From Nocardia sp. BMG111209 (GTDB lineage Bacteria > Actinomycetota > Actinomycetes > Mycobacteriales > Mycobacteriaceae): 64,000 nucleotides of DNA. A program made the position numbers and the translations under genes. The stretch covers positions 3,968,001-4,032,000 of the forward strand of contig NZ_KB907307.1 of assembly GCF_000381925.1 (NCBI RefSeq). Reading direction: 5' to 3'. The stretch's first letter is position 1. The number at the start of each line of letters is the position of its first letter. Of this stretch, positions 56,022-64,000 are shown piece by piece. A model generated the notes under the pieces. That model was not told where the DNA came from. It was given only the letters and a program-made list of their open reading frames with translations, and searched no databases.

Positions 56022-57647
56022 TCAGACCGCCGCCGGGACTTCCCGCCCGCCGAAGACGAAACCGTCGAAATCCGCGGCGGCGGATTCCCGCAGTGTGCGG
56101 CGGTAGGTGCCCAGGCCGCCGAAGTAGAACAGCGTGCGCGGTTTCTTCCCGGGGATGTTCGCGCCGAAGATCCACGAGTCCACCTTGGCGAACAGGCTCG
56201 CCTCGGCGATGCCGCGGCAGGTCTGCGTCCAGCCGTCCTCGGCGGCCACGGTCGTCTCGACCCGTGCGGCGCCGCGCTGTTCGGCCGCGGCGATCAGATC
56301 CGAGATCCACTCGACCTGGCTCTCGATACCCGGCGGCAGGTTGCAGAACACGCTGTTCGGCCCGAACACCATGAACAGGTTGGGGAATCCGTTGGTGGCG
56401 ACGCCGAGATACGTCGTCGGCGCCTCGGACCAGTGCTCGCGCAGTGTGCGGCCACCGCTGCCGCGCACGTCGATCCGGTCGTAACTGCCCTCGATCGCGT
56501 CGAATCCGGTTGCGAACACCAGGACGTCGAGCTGATGTTCGACGCCGTCGGCGGTGACCACGCCGGCCGGGGTGATCCGCTGGATCGGATTCTCCTTCAC
56601 CGAAACGAGTTTCACGTTGTCCCGGTTGTAGGCGTCGTAGTAGCCGTCGTTGCAGATCGGCCGTTTCGCGTAGTACCCGGTGGGGGTCAGCAGCCGCGCG
56701 GTCTCCGGATCCCGCACGGTCGCGGCGATCTTCGCGCGGATGAACGCGGCGGCGGCCTCGTTGGCATCCGGATCGAAGGCGATATCGCCGAAAGTGCCGA
56801 ACATGAACCGGAATCCGCTACCGGCCTGCCAGGCCTGCTCGAAGACCCGGGTCCGCTCCGCGGCCGATACGCTCATCGCGGGGACGTCGCTCTCCTGGAA
56901 TCCGCAGCCGACCCGGGACTCGTACACCTGCTCCCAGATCGCGTCGTAGCCGTCGCGGACCTGCGCGAGATAGTCGGCGCCGAGCGGGCCGTTACCCGCC
57001 GGCACCACGTACTGCGGCGACCGCTGGAAGACGGTGAGGTGCCCGGCGACCGGGGCGGCGGCGCAGATGAACTGGGTGCCGGTCGATCCGGTGCCGATCA
57101 CGCCGACCCGCTTGCCGGTGATGTCGAGATCGTCCGGCCAGGCGCCGGTGTGCACCAGCCGGCCCGCGAAGCTCTCGCGGCCCTCGATCTCGGGGAAGTT
57201 GCGCTCCGACAACGGGCCCAGCGCGCCGACCACGTAGCAGGAGACGTATTCCGCGCCGTCGTCGGTACGGACGGTCCACTCGTTGCGGTCCTCGTCGAAG
57301 GTCAGGCCCACGACGCCGGTGCCGAACCGGATGTCGCCGCGCAGATTGTTGCGGTCGACGACCTCGTTCAGCAGCGCCAGGGTCTGCGCCTGCGGCACGT
57401 AGCGGCTCTCGGGCATCAACTCCCGCAACAGTTCCCGGTCGAACGAGTAGCGATACACGATGCCGTCGACGTCCGAGCAGGCGCCGGGATATTTGTTCCA
57501 GTACCAGGTGCCGCCGACGCCGTCGGCCTTCTCGAAGGCGAGGACCCGCAGGCCGAGCTCGTTGCGCAGCTTGTGCAGCATGTAGATTCCGGCGAAACCG
57601 GCTCCGATGACGATCGCGTCCAGGCGATCCGAGGCGGGTGCGCTCAT
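56022..57647 (-). CDS. Baeyer-Villiger-type flavin monooxygenase, last gene of the phenazine operon
   Basis: 541 residues. FAD-binding GAGFAGIYMLHKLR, the cyclohexanone-monooxygenase-like GTWYWNKYPGACSDVD, the BVMO fingerprint FAGRLVHTGAWPDD, and a second dinucleotide fold (VIGTGSTGTQ) are all present. Such enzymes insert oxygen next to ketones or oxidise heteroatoms using NADPH. Its start is 25 bp after phzG, suggesting one transcript and a tailoring role on the phenazine, possibly N- or C-hydroxylation, but it is not PhzS-like. Transport to another pathway cannot be excluded. Confidence 0.88.
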   Translation of the reverse strand: MSAPASDRLDAIVIGAGFAGIYMLHKLRNELGLRVLAFEKADGVGGTWYWNKYPGACSDVDGIVYRYSFDRELLRELMPESRYVPQAQTLALLNEVVDRNNLRGDIRFGTGVVGLTFDEDRNEWTVRTDDGAEYVSCYVVGALGPLSERNFPEIEGRESFAGRLVHTGAWPDDLDITGKRVGVIGTGSTGTQFICAAAPVAGHLTVFQRSPQYVVPAGNGPLGADYLAQVRDGYDAIWEQVYESRVGCGFQESDVPAMSVSAAERTRVFEQAWQAGSGFRFMFGTFGDIAFDPDANEAAAAFIRAKIAATVRDPETARLLTPTGYYAKRPICNDGYYDAYNRDNVKLVSVKENPIQRITPAGVVTADGVEHQLDVLVFATGFDAIEGSYDRIDVRGSGGRTLREHWSEAPTTYLGVATNGFPNLFMVFGPNSVFCNLPPGIESQVEWISDLIAAAEQRGAARVETTVAAEDGWTQTCRGIAEASLFAKVDSWIFGANIPGKKPRTLFYFGGLGTYRRTLRESAAADFDGFVFGGREVPAAV

Positions 57648-57672
57648 GGGTTCGTCTTTCTCTTTCTCTCGA

Positions 57673-58305
57673 TCACGGCTGCAATTTCGCTACGCGCCAG
57701 CCGTTTCCGGTGTGCTCGTAGCGCAGCCGCCGATGCAGCCGGGTTTCGGCGGCGGACCAGAATTCGACGGAGTGCGGTTCCAGCCGGAAGCCCACGAATC
57801 GCTCGGGCCGGGGCAGCGGGGATTGCTGCGCCAGCGAATCCGCCTCGGCCAGCAGGGCTTCCGGGTCGTCGAGCGGTTCGCTCTGCCGCGATGCCGCCGA
57901 CATCGCGTGCAGCGCCGGGGGGCGGCGATCCCACAGCAGGATGTTCTCGCCGTTGCTCAGCGCCGCCACCGGGCCGGAGACACTGAGCTGGCGGGTGTTC
58001 TCCCGCCAGTACAACAGGCCCGAAGCCCAACCGGTGGCGGCGATCTCGCGCGCCTTGCGGCTGGTGGCGTGGGTGGTGAACACCAGCCCGCGCGCGGACA
58101 CGTCGATCACCGCGACCATCCGGTTGGACGGCCGGCCGGCGGCGTCGGCGGTGGCCAGCGCCAGGGCCAGCGGTTCCCGCACACCGCTGGAGACGGCCTC
58201 GGAAATCCATTGCCGGGCCAGGGCCATCGGTTCCTCGGGCGGGGCATCGTATTCCGGGAACTCCAGATCCACGACCCCGGTGACACTTTCGAATCGGCTG
58301 CTCAT
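57673..58305 (-). CDS. phzG: Phenazine biosynthesis FMN-dependent oxidase PhzG
   Basis: 210 residues, PNPOx-like split barrel: MVAVIDVSARGLVFTTHATSRKAREI, ASGLLYWRENTRQLSVSG and the C-terminal PERFVGFRLEPHSVEFW. PhzG oxidises the reduced tricyclic intermediate formed by PhzA/B to phenazine carboxylic acids. The ATG has GAGGAG upstream and follows the phzF stop by 11 bp. Confidence 0.93.
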   Translation of the reverse strand: MSSRFESVTGVVDLEFPEYDAPPEEPMALARQWISEAVSSGVREPLALALATADAAGRPSNRMVAVIDVSARGLVFTTHATSRKAREIAATGWASGLLYWRENTRQLSVSGPVAALSNGENILLWDRRPPALHAMSAASRQSEPLDDPEALLAEADSLAQQSPLPRPERFVGFRLEPHSVEFWSAAETRLHRRLRYEHTGNGWRVAKLQP

Positions 58306-58316
58306 CGCTCGTCTCC

Positions 58317-59513
58317 TCAGACGTGGAGGGTGCCGGCGGCGGCCACGACGCCGTGCCCGCTCACCCGCACCTCGGTGATCTCGCCGGACCCGGCCGCGGT
58401 GGCGCGGGCGAACATGACGGAGCGACGGCCGATCTCGACGCCCTGATGGATCTCGACCGTGCGCCCGTAGTCGGCGAGGCCGTGCCGGGCCAGATGCACC
58501 GCCAGCGGACCGGCGGCCGAACCGGTGGCCGCGTCCTCGACCACGCCGTAGGCGGGCGAGAACATCCGGGCCCGCCAATGCCCCTCGGCCGGTGCGAAAC
58601 AGTTCGCCGCCAGATCCGGGAACACCGACAGCGCACGGTGATCCGGATGCAGCGCCGACAGCGCGCCGACATCGGGCAGGCCGACGAACACGTGCCGCGG
58701 CCCGTTGCGGTAGATCTCCACCGGCAGTGTGGAATCCGCGATCCCGAGCGCCGCCAGCAGTTCCTCGCCGCGCTCGAACCGCCGCCAGCGCGGGATCGGC
58801 TGCCGCATCGACACGTGCGCCACGGTCTCGTCGTCATTGGGCTCGACCTCGAAAGGTACGGTCCCCATGGCGGTTTCGAAGCGCAGCCGCCGGACACCGC
58901 GCTCGAGGCCGACCGCGACCGCGGTGCCCAGCAACGGATGTCCCGCGAACGGCAGTTCGTTGACCGGGGTGAAGATCCGCACCCGCGCGTCGGCGTCGTC
59001 GCCGGTCGGCGGCAGCAGGAAGACCACCTCGGACAGATTCATCTCCCGGGCGATCCGCTGCATCCGGTCGCCGTCCAGGTCGCCGGCGTCGAAGAAGACC
59101 GCGACCGGGTTGCCGGACAACGGTTCCCGGGCGAAGGCGTCCACCACGACGTAGCGGTGGCCGGGCCGCGCCGGCCGGCGCACCCGGGCGTGCACATCGA
59201 AGCATTCGCGGTGCGCCGGCGGGCGGCCGATCAGCTCCAGCGCCGAATTCGGCGGCAGCCGTGCGGGTTTCTCACCCCGCCACACCATCACCGCACCCCA
59301 GCGCGCGCCGGTCGGGTCGGCGATCCAGAACTTCTCGTCGAGGCCCTCGACGTCGCGCCAGCCCGCGGGGACGTCGTCGTCCGTCAATTGGGCCGCCAGC
59401 CGGTCGACGGTGACGCCCGATCCGTCCAGTTCCCACCACGCGATCTCCAGCGTGGCGGGCGGCGCGGCGGCGGGCGGCACCGGAGCGGGGGCGGCCGAAG
59501 CGGGGAGAGTCAT
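58317..59513 (-). CDS. phzF: PhzF isomerase with an extra N-terminal domain
   Basis: 398 residues, about 120 longer than normal PhzF. The C-terminal 280 residues are a full isomerase: YVVVDAFAREPLSGNPVAVFF, catalytic Glu in NLSEVVFLLP, ELPFAGHPLLGTA, and GVVEDAATGSAAGPLAVHL. It converts trans-2,3-dihydro-3-hydroxyanthranilate to the reactive ketone that dimerises. Residues 18-112 (LEIAWWELDGSGVTVDRL, GLDEKFWIADPTGARWGAVMVW, NSALELIGRPPAHRECFDV) look like a YdhR-type alpha/beta-barrel monooxygenase-like domain, usually a separate small protein. The fusion is unusual. ATGA overlap with phzE. Confidence 0.9.
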   Translation of the reverse strand: MTLPASAAPAPVPPAAAPPATLEIAWWELDGSGVTVDRLAAQLTDDDVPAGWRDVEGLDEKFWIADPTGARWGAVMVWRGEKPARLPPNSALELIGRPPAHRECFDVHARVRRPARPGHRYVVVDAFAREPLSGNPVAVFFDAGDLDGDRMQRIAREMNLSEVVFLLPPTGDDADARVRIFTPVNELPFAGHPLLGTAVAVGLERGVRRLRFETAMGTVPFEVEPNDDETVAHVSMRQPIPRWRRFERGEELLAALGIADSTLPVEIYRNGPRHVFVGLPDVGALSALHPDHRALSVFPDLAANCFAPAEGHWRARMFSPAYGVVEDAATGSAAGPLAVHLARHGLADYGRTVEIHQGVEIGRRSVMFARATAAGSGEITEVRVSGHGVVAAAGTLHV

Positions 59514-61432
59514 TGTGCCAGAACTCCTTCGGCCATTCCGGTGAGGATCCGGGGCCCGTCGATGGTGAGCAGCGACTCCGGATGGAACTGCACGGAGGCG
59601 AACCGCGGCCCCCGCAGCGCGTGCACCTCGGCAGTGCCCGGATCGCGGCTGACCTGCACCGCACCGGCCCAGGTGTCCAGCCGGTCGTGTTCGCTGCGGG
59701 CGGAGAAGGTGTTGTAGAAGCCCACCCGTTCCCGCGATCCGAACAGGTCGATCCAGCGCTGGGTGCCCTGATTGGGCAGGCTGCGGCGCAGCACCGGCAG
59801 GCCCAGCCGGCGGCTGAGCACCTGATGGCTCAGGCAGGTCGCCATGAACGGCCTACCGCTGCCGAGCAATTCGTCGACCACCGCGGCGAGCTTCGCGATC
59901 TTCGGATCGTCGGCGGCGCACGGATCGCCCGGTCCGGGCCCGACCACCACCAGATCGTGACCGGCGAGATCGAAATCCTCGTCGAAGCGACGGATGGTCA
60001 CCGACAGGCCCAGCATCCGCAGCTGATGTTCCAGCATCGCGGTGAAGGTGTCCTCGGCGTCGATCACCAGGGCGTTGTGCTCGTGCAGCCGTTCGGAGCG
60101 GGTCGCCGAGGAGGTCAGCCCGGCCCAGAACGCGGCGATGTCGTCGTTGCGGCTGCGCAGCGCCGCCACCACCTCCGGATGGTCGGCGAACTCGCCGCCG
60201 GCGCCGGCGCCGAAGGCGGCCAGCAGCCCCGCCGCCTTGGCCTGGGTCTCGGCGACCTCGGCCAGCGGGTCGGAGTGCCGCACCAGGGTCGAGCCGACCG
60301 AGATCGACAGCCGCCCAGCGGGTTCGATGGACGCGGTGCGGATCAGGATGGCCGAGTCGAGTACCGGCTCGCCCTGCGCGTCCCGTCCGGCCAGCCCGAT
60401 GATCCCGCTGTAGTACCCCCGGCCCGCCGGCTCGTACCGCCGGATCACCCGGGCCGCGCTCTCCACCGGGGAACCGGTGACCGTCGGCGCGAACATGGTC
60501 TCGCGCAACACGTCCCGGATATCGCGCCGGGTGCGGCCCTCCAGGTGGTACTCGGTGTGCGCCACCCAGGCCATCTCCTTGAGGAACGGCCCGATCATCC
60601 GGGTGCTGCCCGGTTCGCAGATCCGGCACATCATCTTCAGTTCCTCGTCGACGACCATGTACAGCTCCTCGGTCTCCTTGCGGTCGGCGAGGAAGGCCGT
60701 GACGCCGTCGAGAGTGGGCCCGCCGGCCGGGTACCGGTAGGTGCCGCTGATCGGATTCATCTGCAGCACACCGGTTTCCAACGAGACGTGCCGCTCCGGG
60801 GAGGCGCCGACGAGGGTCAGGTCACCGACGCGGACCAGGAAGGTCCAGTACGCGCCGCGTTCGGCGGCGAGCAGTTCGCGCAGCACCGCCAGCGCCATCG
60901 CCGGGGTGTAGTCCGCGATACCCGCGGAGTAGGTGCGTTTGATGACGAAGTTGGCGCCCTGCCCGCTCCCGATCTCGTCGTCGATGATCGCGCGGACCGT
61001 CGCCGCGTAGGCGGCGTCGTCGGAGTCGAAACCGCCCTCGCCCAACTGCACTCGCCGATGCGGCAGCCGGGCCAGGACCGCGCCGAGCGGATGCCGTTCC
61101 TCGCCGGTGACGGCGAGGGCCAGCAGCGGGGCGCCGTCGTCGGGTGCGGGGAATCCGCGTTCGGTCAACTGCCGGTACGGAATCAGCACCAGCGCCTCGC
61201 TACCGGGCGCACCGCGACCGCCGAGCCGGATACCGGCCAGCGACTCCGGCCGCTCGGCCGCGCCGACCAGTACCGTCACATCCCGGCCCGGCCGGCTGAT
61301 GATCGCGAAATCGCCTGCGCTGCCGTCGATCACGGCCCCCAGTAGATCCCCGCTCACGCGGTGTTCATCGGCCGTGAGCGGAGGGCCTGCGTGGTGACGC
61401 TCCGCTGCCGCCTCCGGCCCTTGCCCGCTCAC
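59510..61432 (-). CDS. phzE: PhzE, aminodeoxyisochorismate synthase
   Basis: 640 residues from GTG (complement of 61430-61432), which overlaps the phzD stop in GTGA; a GTG at 61,357 is a weaker alternative. The N-terminal two-thirds are a chorismate-utilising synthase (LEGRTRRDIRDVLRETMFAPTVTGSPVESA, GYYSGIIGL). The C-terminus is a class I glutamine amidotransferase (LVVVGPGPGDP, nucleophile Cys in MATCLSHQ, VQFHPES). It turns chorismate and glutamine into 2-amino-2-deoxyisochorismate, the first committed step. Confidence 0.95.
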   Translation of the reverse strand: MSGQGPEAAAERHHAGPPLTADEHRVSGDLLGAVIDGSAGDFAIISRPGRDVTVLVGAAERPESLAGIRLGGRGAPGSEALVLIPYRQLTERGFPAPDDGAPLLALAVTGEERHPLGAVLARLPHRRVQLGEGGFDSDDAAYAATVRAIIDDEIGSGQGANFVIKRTYSAGIADYTPAMALAVLRELLAAERGAYWTFLVRVGDLTLVGASPERHVSLETGVLQMNPISGTYRYPAGGPTLDGVTAFLADRKETEELYMVVDEELKMMCRICEPGSTRMIGPFLKEMAWVAHTEYHLEGRTRRDIRDVLRETMFAPTVTGSPVESAARVIRRYEPAGRGYYSGIIGLAGRDAQGEPVLDSAILIRTASIEPAGRLSISVGSTLVRHSDPLAEVAETQAKAAGLLAAFGAGAGGEFADHPEVVAALRSRNDDIAAFWAGLTSSATRSERLHEHNALVIDAEDTFTAMLEHQLRMLGLSVTIRRFDEDFDLAGHDLVVVGPGPGDPCAADDPKIAKLAAVVDELLGSGRPFMATCLSHQVLSRRLGLPVLRRSLPNQGTQRWIDLFGSRERVGFYNTFSARSEHDRLDTWAGAVQVSRDPGTAEVHALRGPRFASVQFHPESLLTIDGPRILTGMAEGVLAQ

Positions 61433-62064
61433 GACAGGGCCTCGGCCACGGTGGTGATCCGGGCACAGCAGCTCGCGGTGTACTCGAGGGTGAAACGGTG
61501 CTTCTCGGCCGAGAAGTCGCCGACCGCGTCGGCCACCAGGAACACCTGCAGATCGTTGGCGTACGCCTCCAGCGCGGTCGCGAGGATCCCGACGTGCCCG
61601 TACACGCCGCACAGCAGCAGCTGATCGCGGCCCTCGGCGCGCATGCGGCCCAGCAGGTTCGAGCGATGGAAGGCGCTGTACCGCCATTTGGTGAAGGTCC
61701 AGTCCGCGGTCTCCGGGGTCAGCTCGGCGACGATCGCGCGGTCCGCTTCGGCGGTGGTCATCCCGGCGCCCCAGAAGTCCTGGAGCAGACCGCGATCCGC
61801 GGCCGACATGCGGCCGGGCTGTGCGGTGTAACCGATCCGGACACCGCGTTCGGCACAGTTGCGGCGCAGCAGGGCCGCGTTGGCGATCAGGCGGCCGCGC
61901 AGGGCGTGCGGGAAGGCGGCCAGGAAGTACTGCTGCATGTCGTGGATCAGCAGGACCGCCCGCTCGGGCCGCACCCGCCAGTCGACCAGATTCTCGGGGA
62001 GTTCGGACCGGCCCGGCAGTGGATAGGGCTGCACCTGCAGGGCCGGCGTGGGCACGATCGTCAT
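61429..62064 (-). CDS. phzD: PhzD, isochorismatase
   Basis: 211 residues: AVLLIHDMQQYFL carries the catalytic Asp, WTFTKWRYSAFHRSNLL the Lys, and LLLCGVYGHVGILATALEAY the nucleotide-hydrolase-fold region. It hydrolyses aminodeoxyisochorismate to trans-2,3-dihydro-3-hydroxyanthranilate and pyruvate. The ATG follows the phzC stop by 2 bp and its stop overlaps phzE. Confidence 0.95.
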   Translation of the reverse strand: MTIVPTPALQVQPYPLPGRSELPENLVDWRVRPERAVLLIHDMQQYFLAAFPHALRGRLIANAALLRRNCAERGVRIGYTAQPGRMSAADRGLLQDFWGAGMTTAEADRAIVAELTPETADWTFTKWRYSAFHRSNLLGRMRAEGRDQLLLCGVYGHVGILATALEAYANDLQVFLVADAVGDFSAEKHRFTLEYTASCCARITTVAEALS

Positions 62065-62066
62065 GG

Positions 62067-63266
62067 TTACTCCGAATTCGTCAGTGCCTCTAGGACATCC
62101 AGGCGTTCGGCGGACCAGGCCGCGACCACCTCGGCCGCCTGGTCCGGATTCAGGCGCGGATCGCACAGCGTGGCGGCGGCCGTCGACGGCACCGGTGCGT
62201 CGGCGTCGGCGAGGCATTCGCCGACCGGGTAGGGCGTGGCCTCCAGATGCAGTCCGTGCGCCGCCACGCCGACATCGGCGAGGATCGACCGGAACCGGCG
62301 CAGCTCCGCGACCACGGTCGCCACCAGGCGGGTCTTGCGGTTGCCCGGAAGCTTGATCGTGTTGCCGTGCATGGGATCCGACAGCCACAGCACCGGGTGC
62401 CCGTCGTCGCGCACCGCCCGCGCCAATGCGGGCAGCCGTGCTTCGATGGCGTCCGCGCCCATGCGGACGATCAGCGTCAGCCGGCCGGGTTCGCGCTCCG
62501 GATCCAATCGGTGGCACAGCTCCAGCAGTTCCGCCGGGGTGACGGTGGGCCCGATCTTGCAGGCGACCGGATTCGTCACGCGCGACAGCAGATCGACGTG
62601 CGCGCCGTCGGCGCGGCGGGTGCGCTCGCCGATCCAGGGCCAGTGCGTGGACCCGAGGAACAGGTCGCCGGCGCCGCTGCTGCGCAGCAGCGGCTGCTCG
62701 TAATCCAGCAGCAGCGCTTCGTGACTGGTCCACACCCGGTCCTCGAGACCGGGGCCGGACAACCGGCCGAGATGGCCGATGGCCTCGCGAGCGGCCATGA
62801 AGCACTGCAACATTCGCAGCGGATCCGGACGGCGGCTGTCCGCGTCGAATTCGGGCGCGTTGACCATGTGCCCGCGGTAGGCCGGCAGCACCACGTCGCC
62901 GACCTGTTCGATCGGCTGGGAGCGCGGCTTGGTGAACTGGCCGGCGATCCGGCCGACCCGCAGGACCGGCAGACCGGCCTCCGCCGCCAGGACATCGGCC
63001 AGCAGGTGCACGAGCCCGGCCTTGGCCGCGATGTGCGGCCGGGTGCACTCGTTCGGATCCTCGGCACAGTCACCGGCCTGCAACACCAGCGCGGAGCCGG
63101 CGGAGACCGCGGCCAGCGCCCGTCGCAGCGCGACGAGCTGCTCGAATTCGATCAGCGCACCGGCGGTGGCCAGTACGGTGCGCACGTTGGCAACCTGGTC
63201 CGGCGCATCCCATTCCGGCTGCTGGGCGGCCGGCAGCGTCCGCCCCGGGAAAAGTGGGTACGTCAC
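62067..63266 (-). CDS. phzC: PhzC, type II DAHP synthase
   Basis: 399 residues from GTG (complement of 63264-63266), chosen because GAGGGG lies 6 nt upstream; a TTG two codons earlier is less likely. VLQAGDCAEDPNE, RVGRIAGQFTKPRS, TSHEALLLDYEQP, WIGERTR, NPVACKIGP and LWLSDPMHGNTI define the plant-type DAHP synthase that opens the shikimate route. In phenazine clusters it boosts chorismate supply and usually lacks feedback control. Confidence 0.95.
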   Translation of the reverse strand: MTYPLFPGRTLPAAQQPEWDAPDQVANVRTVLATAGALIEFEQLVALRRALAAVSAGSALVLQAGDCAEDPNECTRPHIAAKAGLVHLLADVLAAEAGLPVLRVGRIAGQFTKPRSQPIEQVGDVVLPAYRGHMVNAPEFDADSRRPDPLRMLQCFMAAREAIGHLGRLSGPGLEDRVWTSHEALLLDYEQPLLRSSGAGDLFLGSTHWPWIGERTRRADGAHVDLLSRVTNPVACKIGPTVTPAELLELCHRLDPEREPGRLTLIVRMGADAIEARLPALARAVRDDGHPVLWLSDPMHGNTIKLPGNRKTRLVATVVAELRRFRSILADVGVAAHGLHLEATPYPVGECLADADAPVPSTAAATLCDPRLNPDQAAEVVAAWSAERLDVLEALTNSE

Positions 63267-63305
63267 GATCAACCCCTCGAATATCGCCCGATCACGAGCG
63301 CTTGG

Positions 63306-63785
63306 TCAGGTCGGAATACCGGCCCGCACGACATGCGGGACCTCGATGCCGAGGGCACGGAACTGCTGGCAGGGATTCATGAATTCCCGCTGCAACTCGA
63401 TTTTTCCGTCCTCGAACTGGAAGTAGTGGATGAAGTGATTGTGGTAGTAACCTTCCGGATAACCCTCGAAAATGATCCGGCCGGCACCCTCGCACTCCAC
63501 CCAGAATCGTTCCGGGTCCTGCGTATCGAAGATCTCGATATCGGTCCAGGCCCAGTCCGGGAAGCAGCGCAGCGACCATATCGCGTGCTCCGCCAATCGA
63601 TCCCGGCCCGAGATCACGATCGGCTCACCGGATTCGGTGGTCCAGAGCCCGCCACGGCCGTTTGCCGTGAACAATTCGTGACGCCGCAGCCGATCCTGAC
63701 CCCGGGTGTTCATATAGCGTTCGACCACGATTCGATTCTCGGCACGAATGCGGTCGTATTGCCCGTCGACAACTGGTGTGTTCAT
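63306..63785 (-). CDS. phzB: PhzA/PhzB-type phenazine condensation protein
   Basis: 159 residues, SnoaL-like fold: RIVVERYMNTRGQDRLRRHELFTANGRGGLWTT, FPDWAWTDIEIFDTQDPERFWVECEGAG and YHNHFIHYFQFEDGKI with the conserved His and Glu region. It catalyses joining of two PhzF products into the tricyclic skeleton. Only one copy is present, as expected outside pseudomonads, where phzA and phzB are duplicated. GAGGGG precedes the ATG. First gene of the operon. Confidence 0.92.
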   Translation of the reverse strand: MNTPVVDGQYDRIRAENRIVVERYMNTRGQDRLRRHELFTANGRGGLWTTESGEPIVISGRDRLAEHAIWSLRCFPDWAWTDIEIFDTQDPERFWVECEGAGRIIFEGYPEGYYHNHFIHYFQFEDGKIELQREFMNPCQQFRALGIEVPHVVRAGIPT

Positions 63786-64000
63786 GTTCGCCCCTCGGCA
63801 TACCATTGCACATCGTTCACATACCGACGAAACGAAATGGTAACAACAGGACGATCGGGTACTCAATGTATCGTTGCCTCACCCGAAATGAGCGGATATT
63901 CCCGGCCGATGCGCGCACCCCTCGTGAGTCACCGAAGATATTGCCGCTCCCGGATGTGCACAGTATGTTTTCCGCGTCCTTTCCTGTAAAAAGGCGGAAA
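63786..64000. other. Upstream region of the phenazine operon
   Basis: The last 215 bp of the window hold no supported gene and should contain the leftward promoter of phzB. I see no clear -35/-10 pair or large palindrome. Composition is less GC-rich than within the operon. Confidence 0.4.

Noticed and set aside
55953..57986. A 677-codon plus-strand open frame across the BVMO and phzG
   Set aside because: Antisense shadow of well-supported genes, with no ribosome site or domain.
62247..63989. A 580-codon plus-strand open frame across phzC and phzB
   Set aside because: Antisense shadow; the minus-strand genes have catalytic motifs and proper ribosome sites.

Overview
The window is high-GC actinomycete DNA, most likely from Nocardia or a close relative. 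The evidence is dense GTG/ATG genes with GGAGG-type ribosome binding sites, an EphD-like hydrolase/dehydrogenase fusion, a Ddn-type nitroreductase, TetR/MarR/PucR/HxlR regulators, and plasmid/ICE genes of actinobacterial type (DUF2637, Replic_Relax). The genus is an inference from gene content.

Layout. (1) 1-1,992: an SDR fragment and a divergent TetR/SDR pair with twin operators. (2) About 2.0-38.6 kb: a probable integrative island. Its left part (2,896-10,134) has a frameshifted DUF2637 membrane gene, a replication-relaxation protein, a two-winged-helix protein, an XRE regulator and five overlapping small unknown genes. Its centre (10,323-22,930) looks like an undescribed RiPP locus: a 28-residue peptide gene, a GST-PqqD-like fusion, a radical SAM/SPASM enzyme and a fused alpha-beta glycyl-tRNA synthetase on the minus strand; a sensor/HTH protein and a family 25 glycosyltransferase on the plus strand; then a convergent trio (hexapeptide acyltransferase, alpha/beta hydrolase, Fe(II)/2-oxoglutarate dioxygenase). 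Two insertion sequences sit exactly where two convergent stop codons once overlapped. The right part (23.3-35.6 kb) is a defence island: type I restriction hsdM-hsdS-hsdR, a Kiwa-like kwaA-kwaB pair, a CoiA-like nuclease gene split by an IS3 element, and a frameshifted helix-turn-helix gene. It ends with a large serine recombinase that reads into a tRNA-Met gene (38,549-38,622).

(3) 38.6-56 kb: chromosomal-type metabolic and regulatory genes, including a secreted peptide, Ddn nitroreductase, quinone reductase, a P450 with a TetR regulator and a four-half-site operator, TerC behind a candidate yybP-ykoY leader, a His/Cys-repeat membrane protein, several SDRs, an EphD operon, a lipoprotein, an amidohydrolase and a PucR regulator.

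(4) 56.0-63.8 kb: a phenazine operon on the minus strand in the order phzB-C-D-E-F-G followed by a Baeyer-Villiger-type monooxygenase. Overlapping or closely spaced starts and stops suggest one transcript. PhzF carries an unusual extra N-terminal domain.

The most notable system is the RiPP-like locus. Its two maturation enzymes each carry a PqqD-like peptide-recognition domain, and its operon contains a bacterial-type alpha-beta GlyRS, although actinomycetes normally charge tRNA-Gly with the unrelated homodimeric enzyme. This suggests either self-resistance or Gly-tRNA supply.
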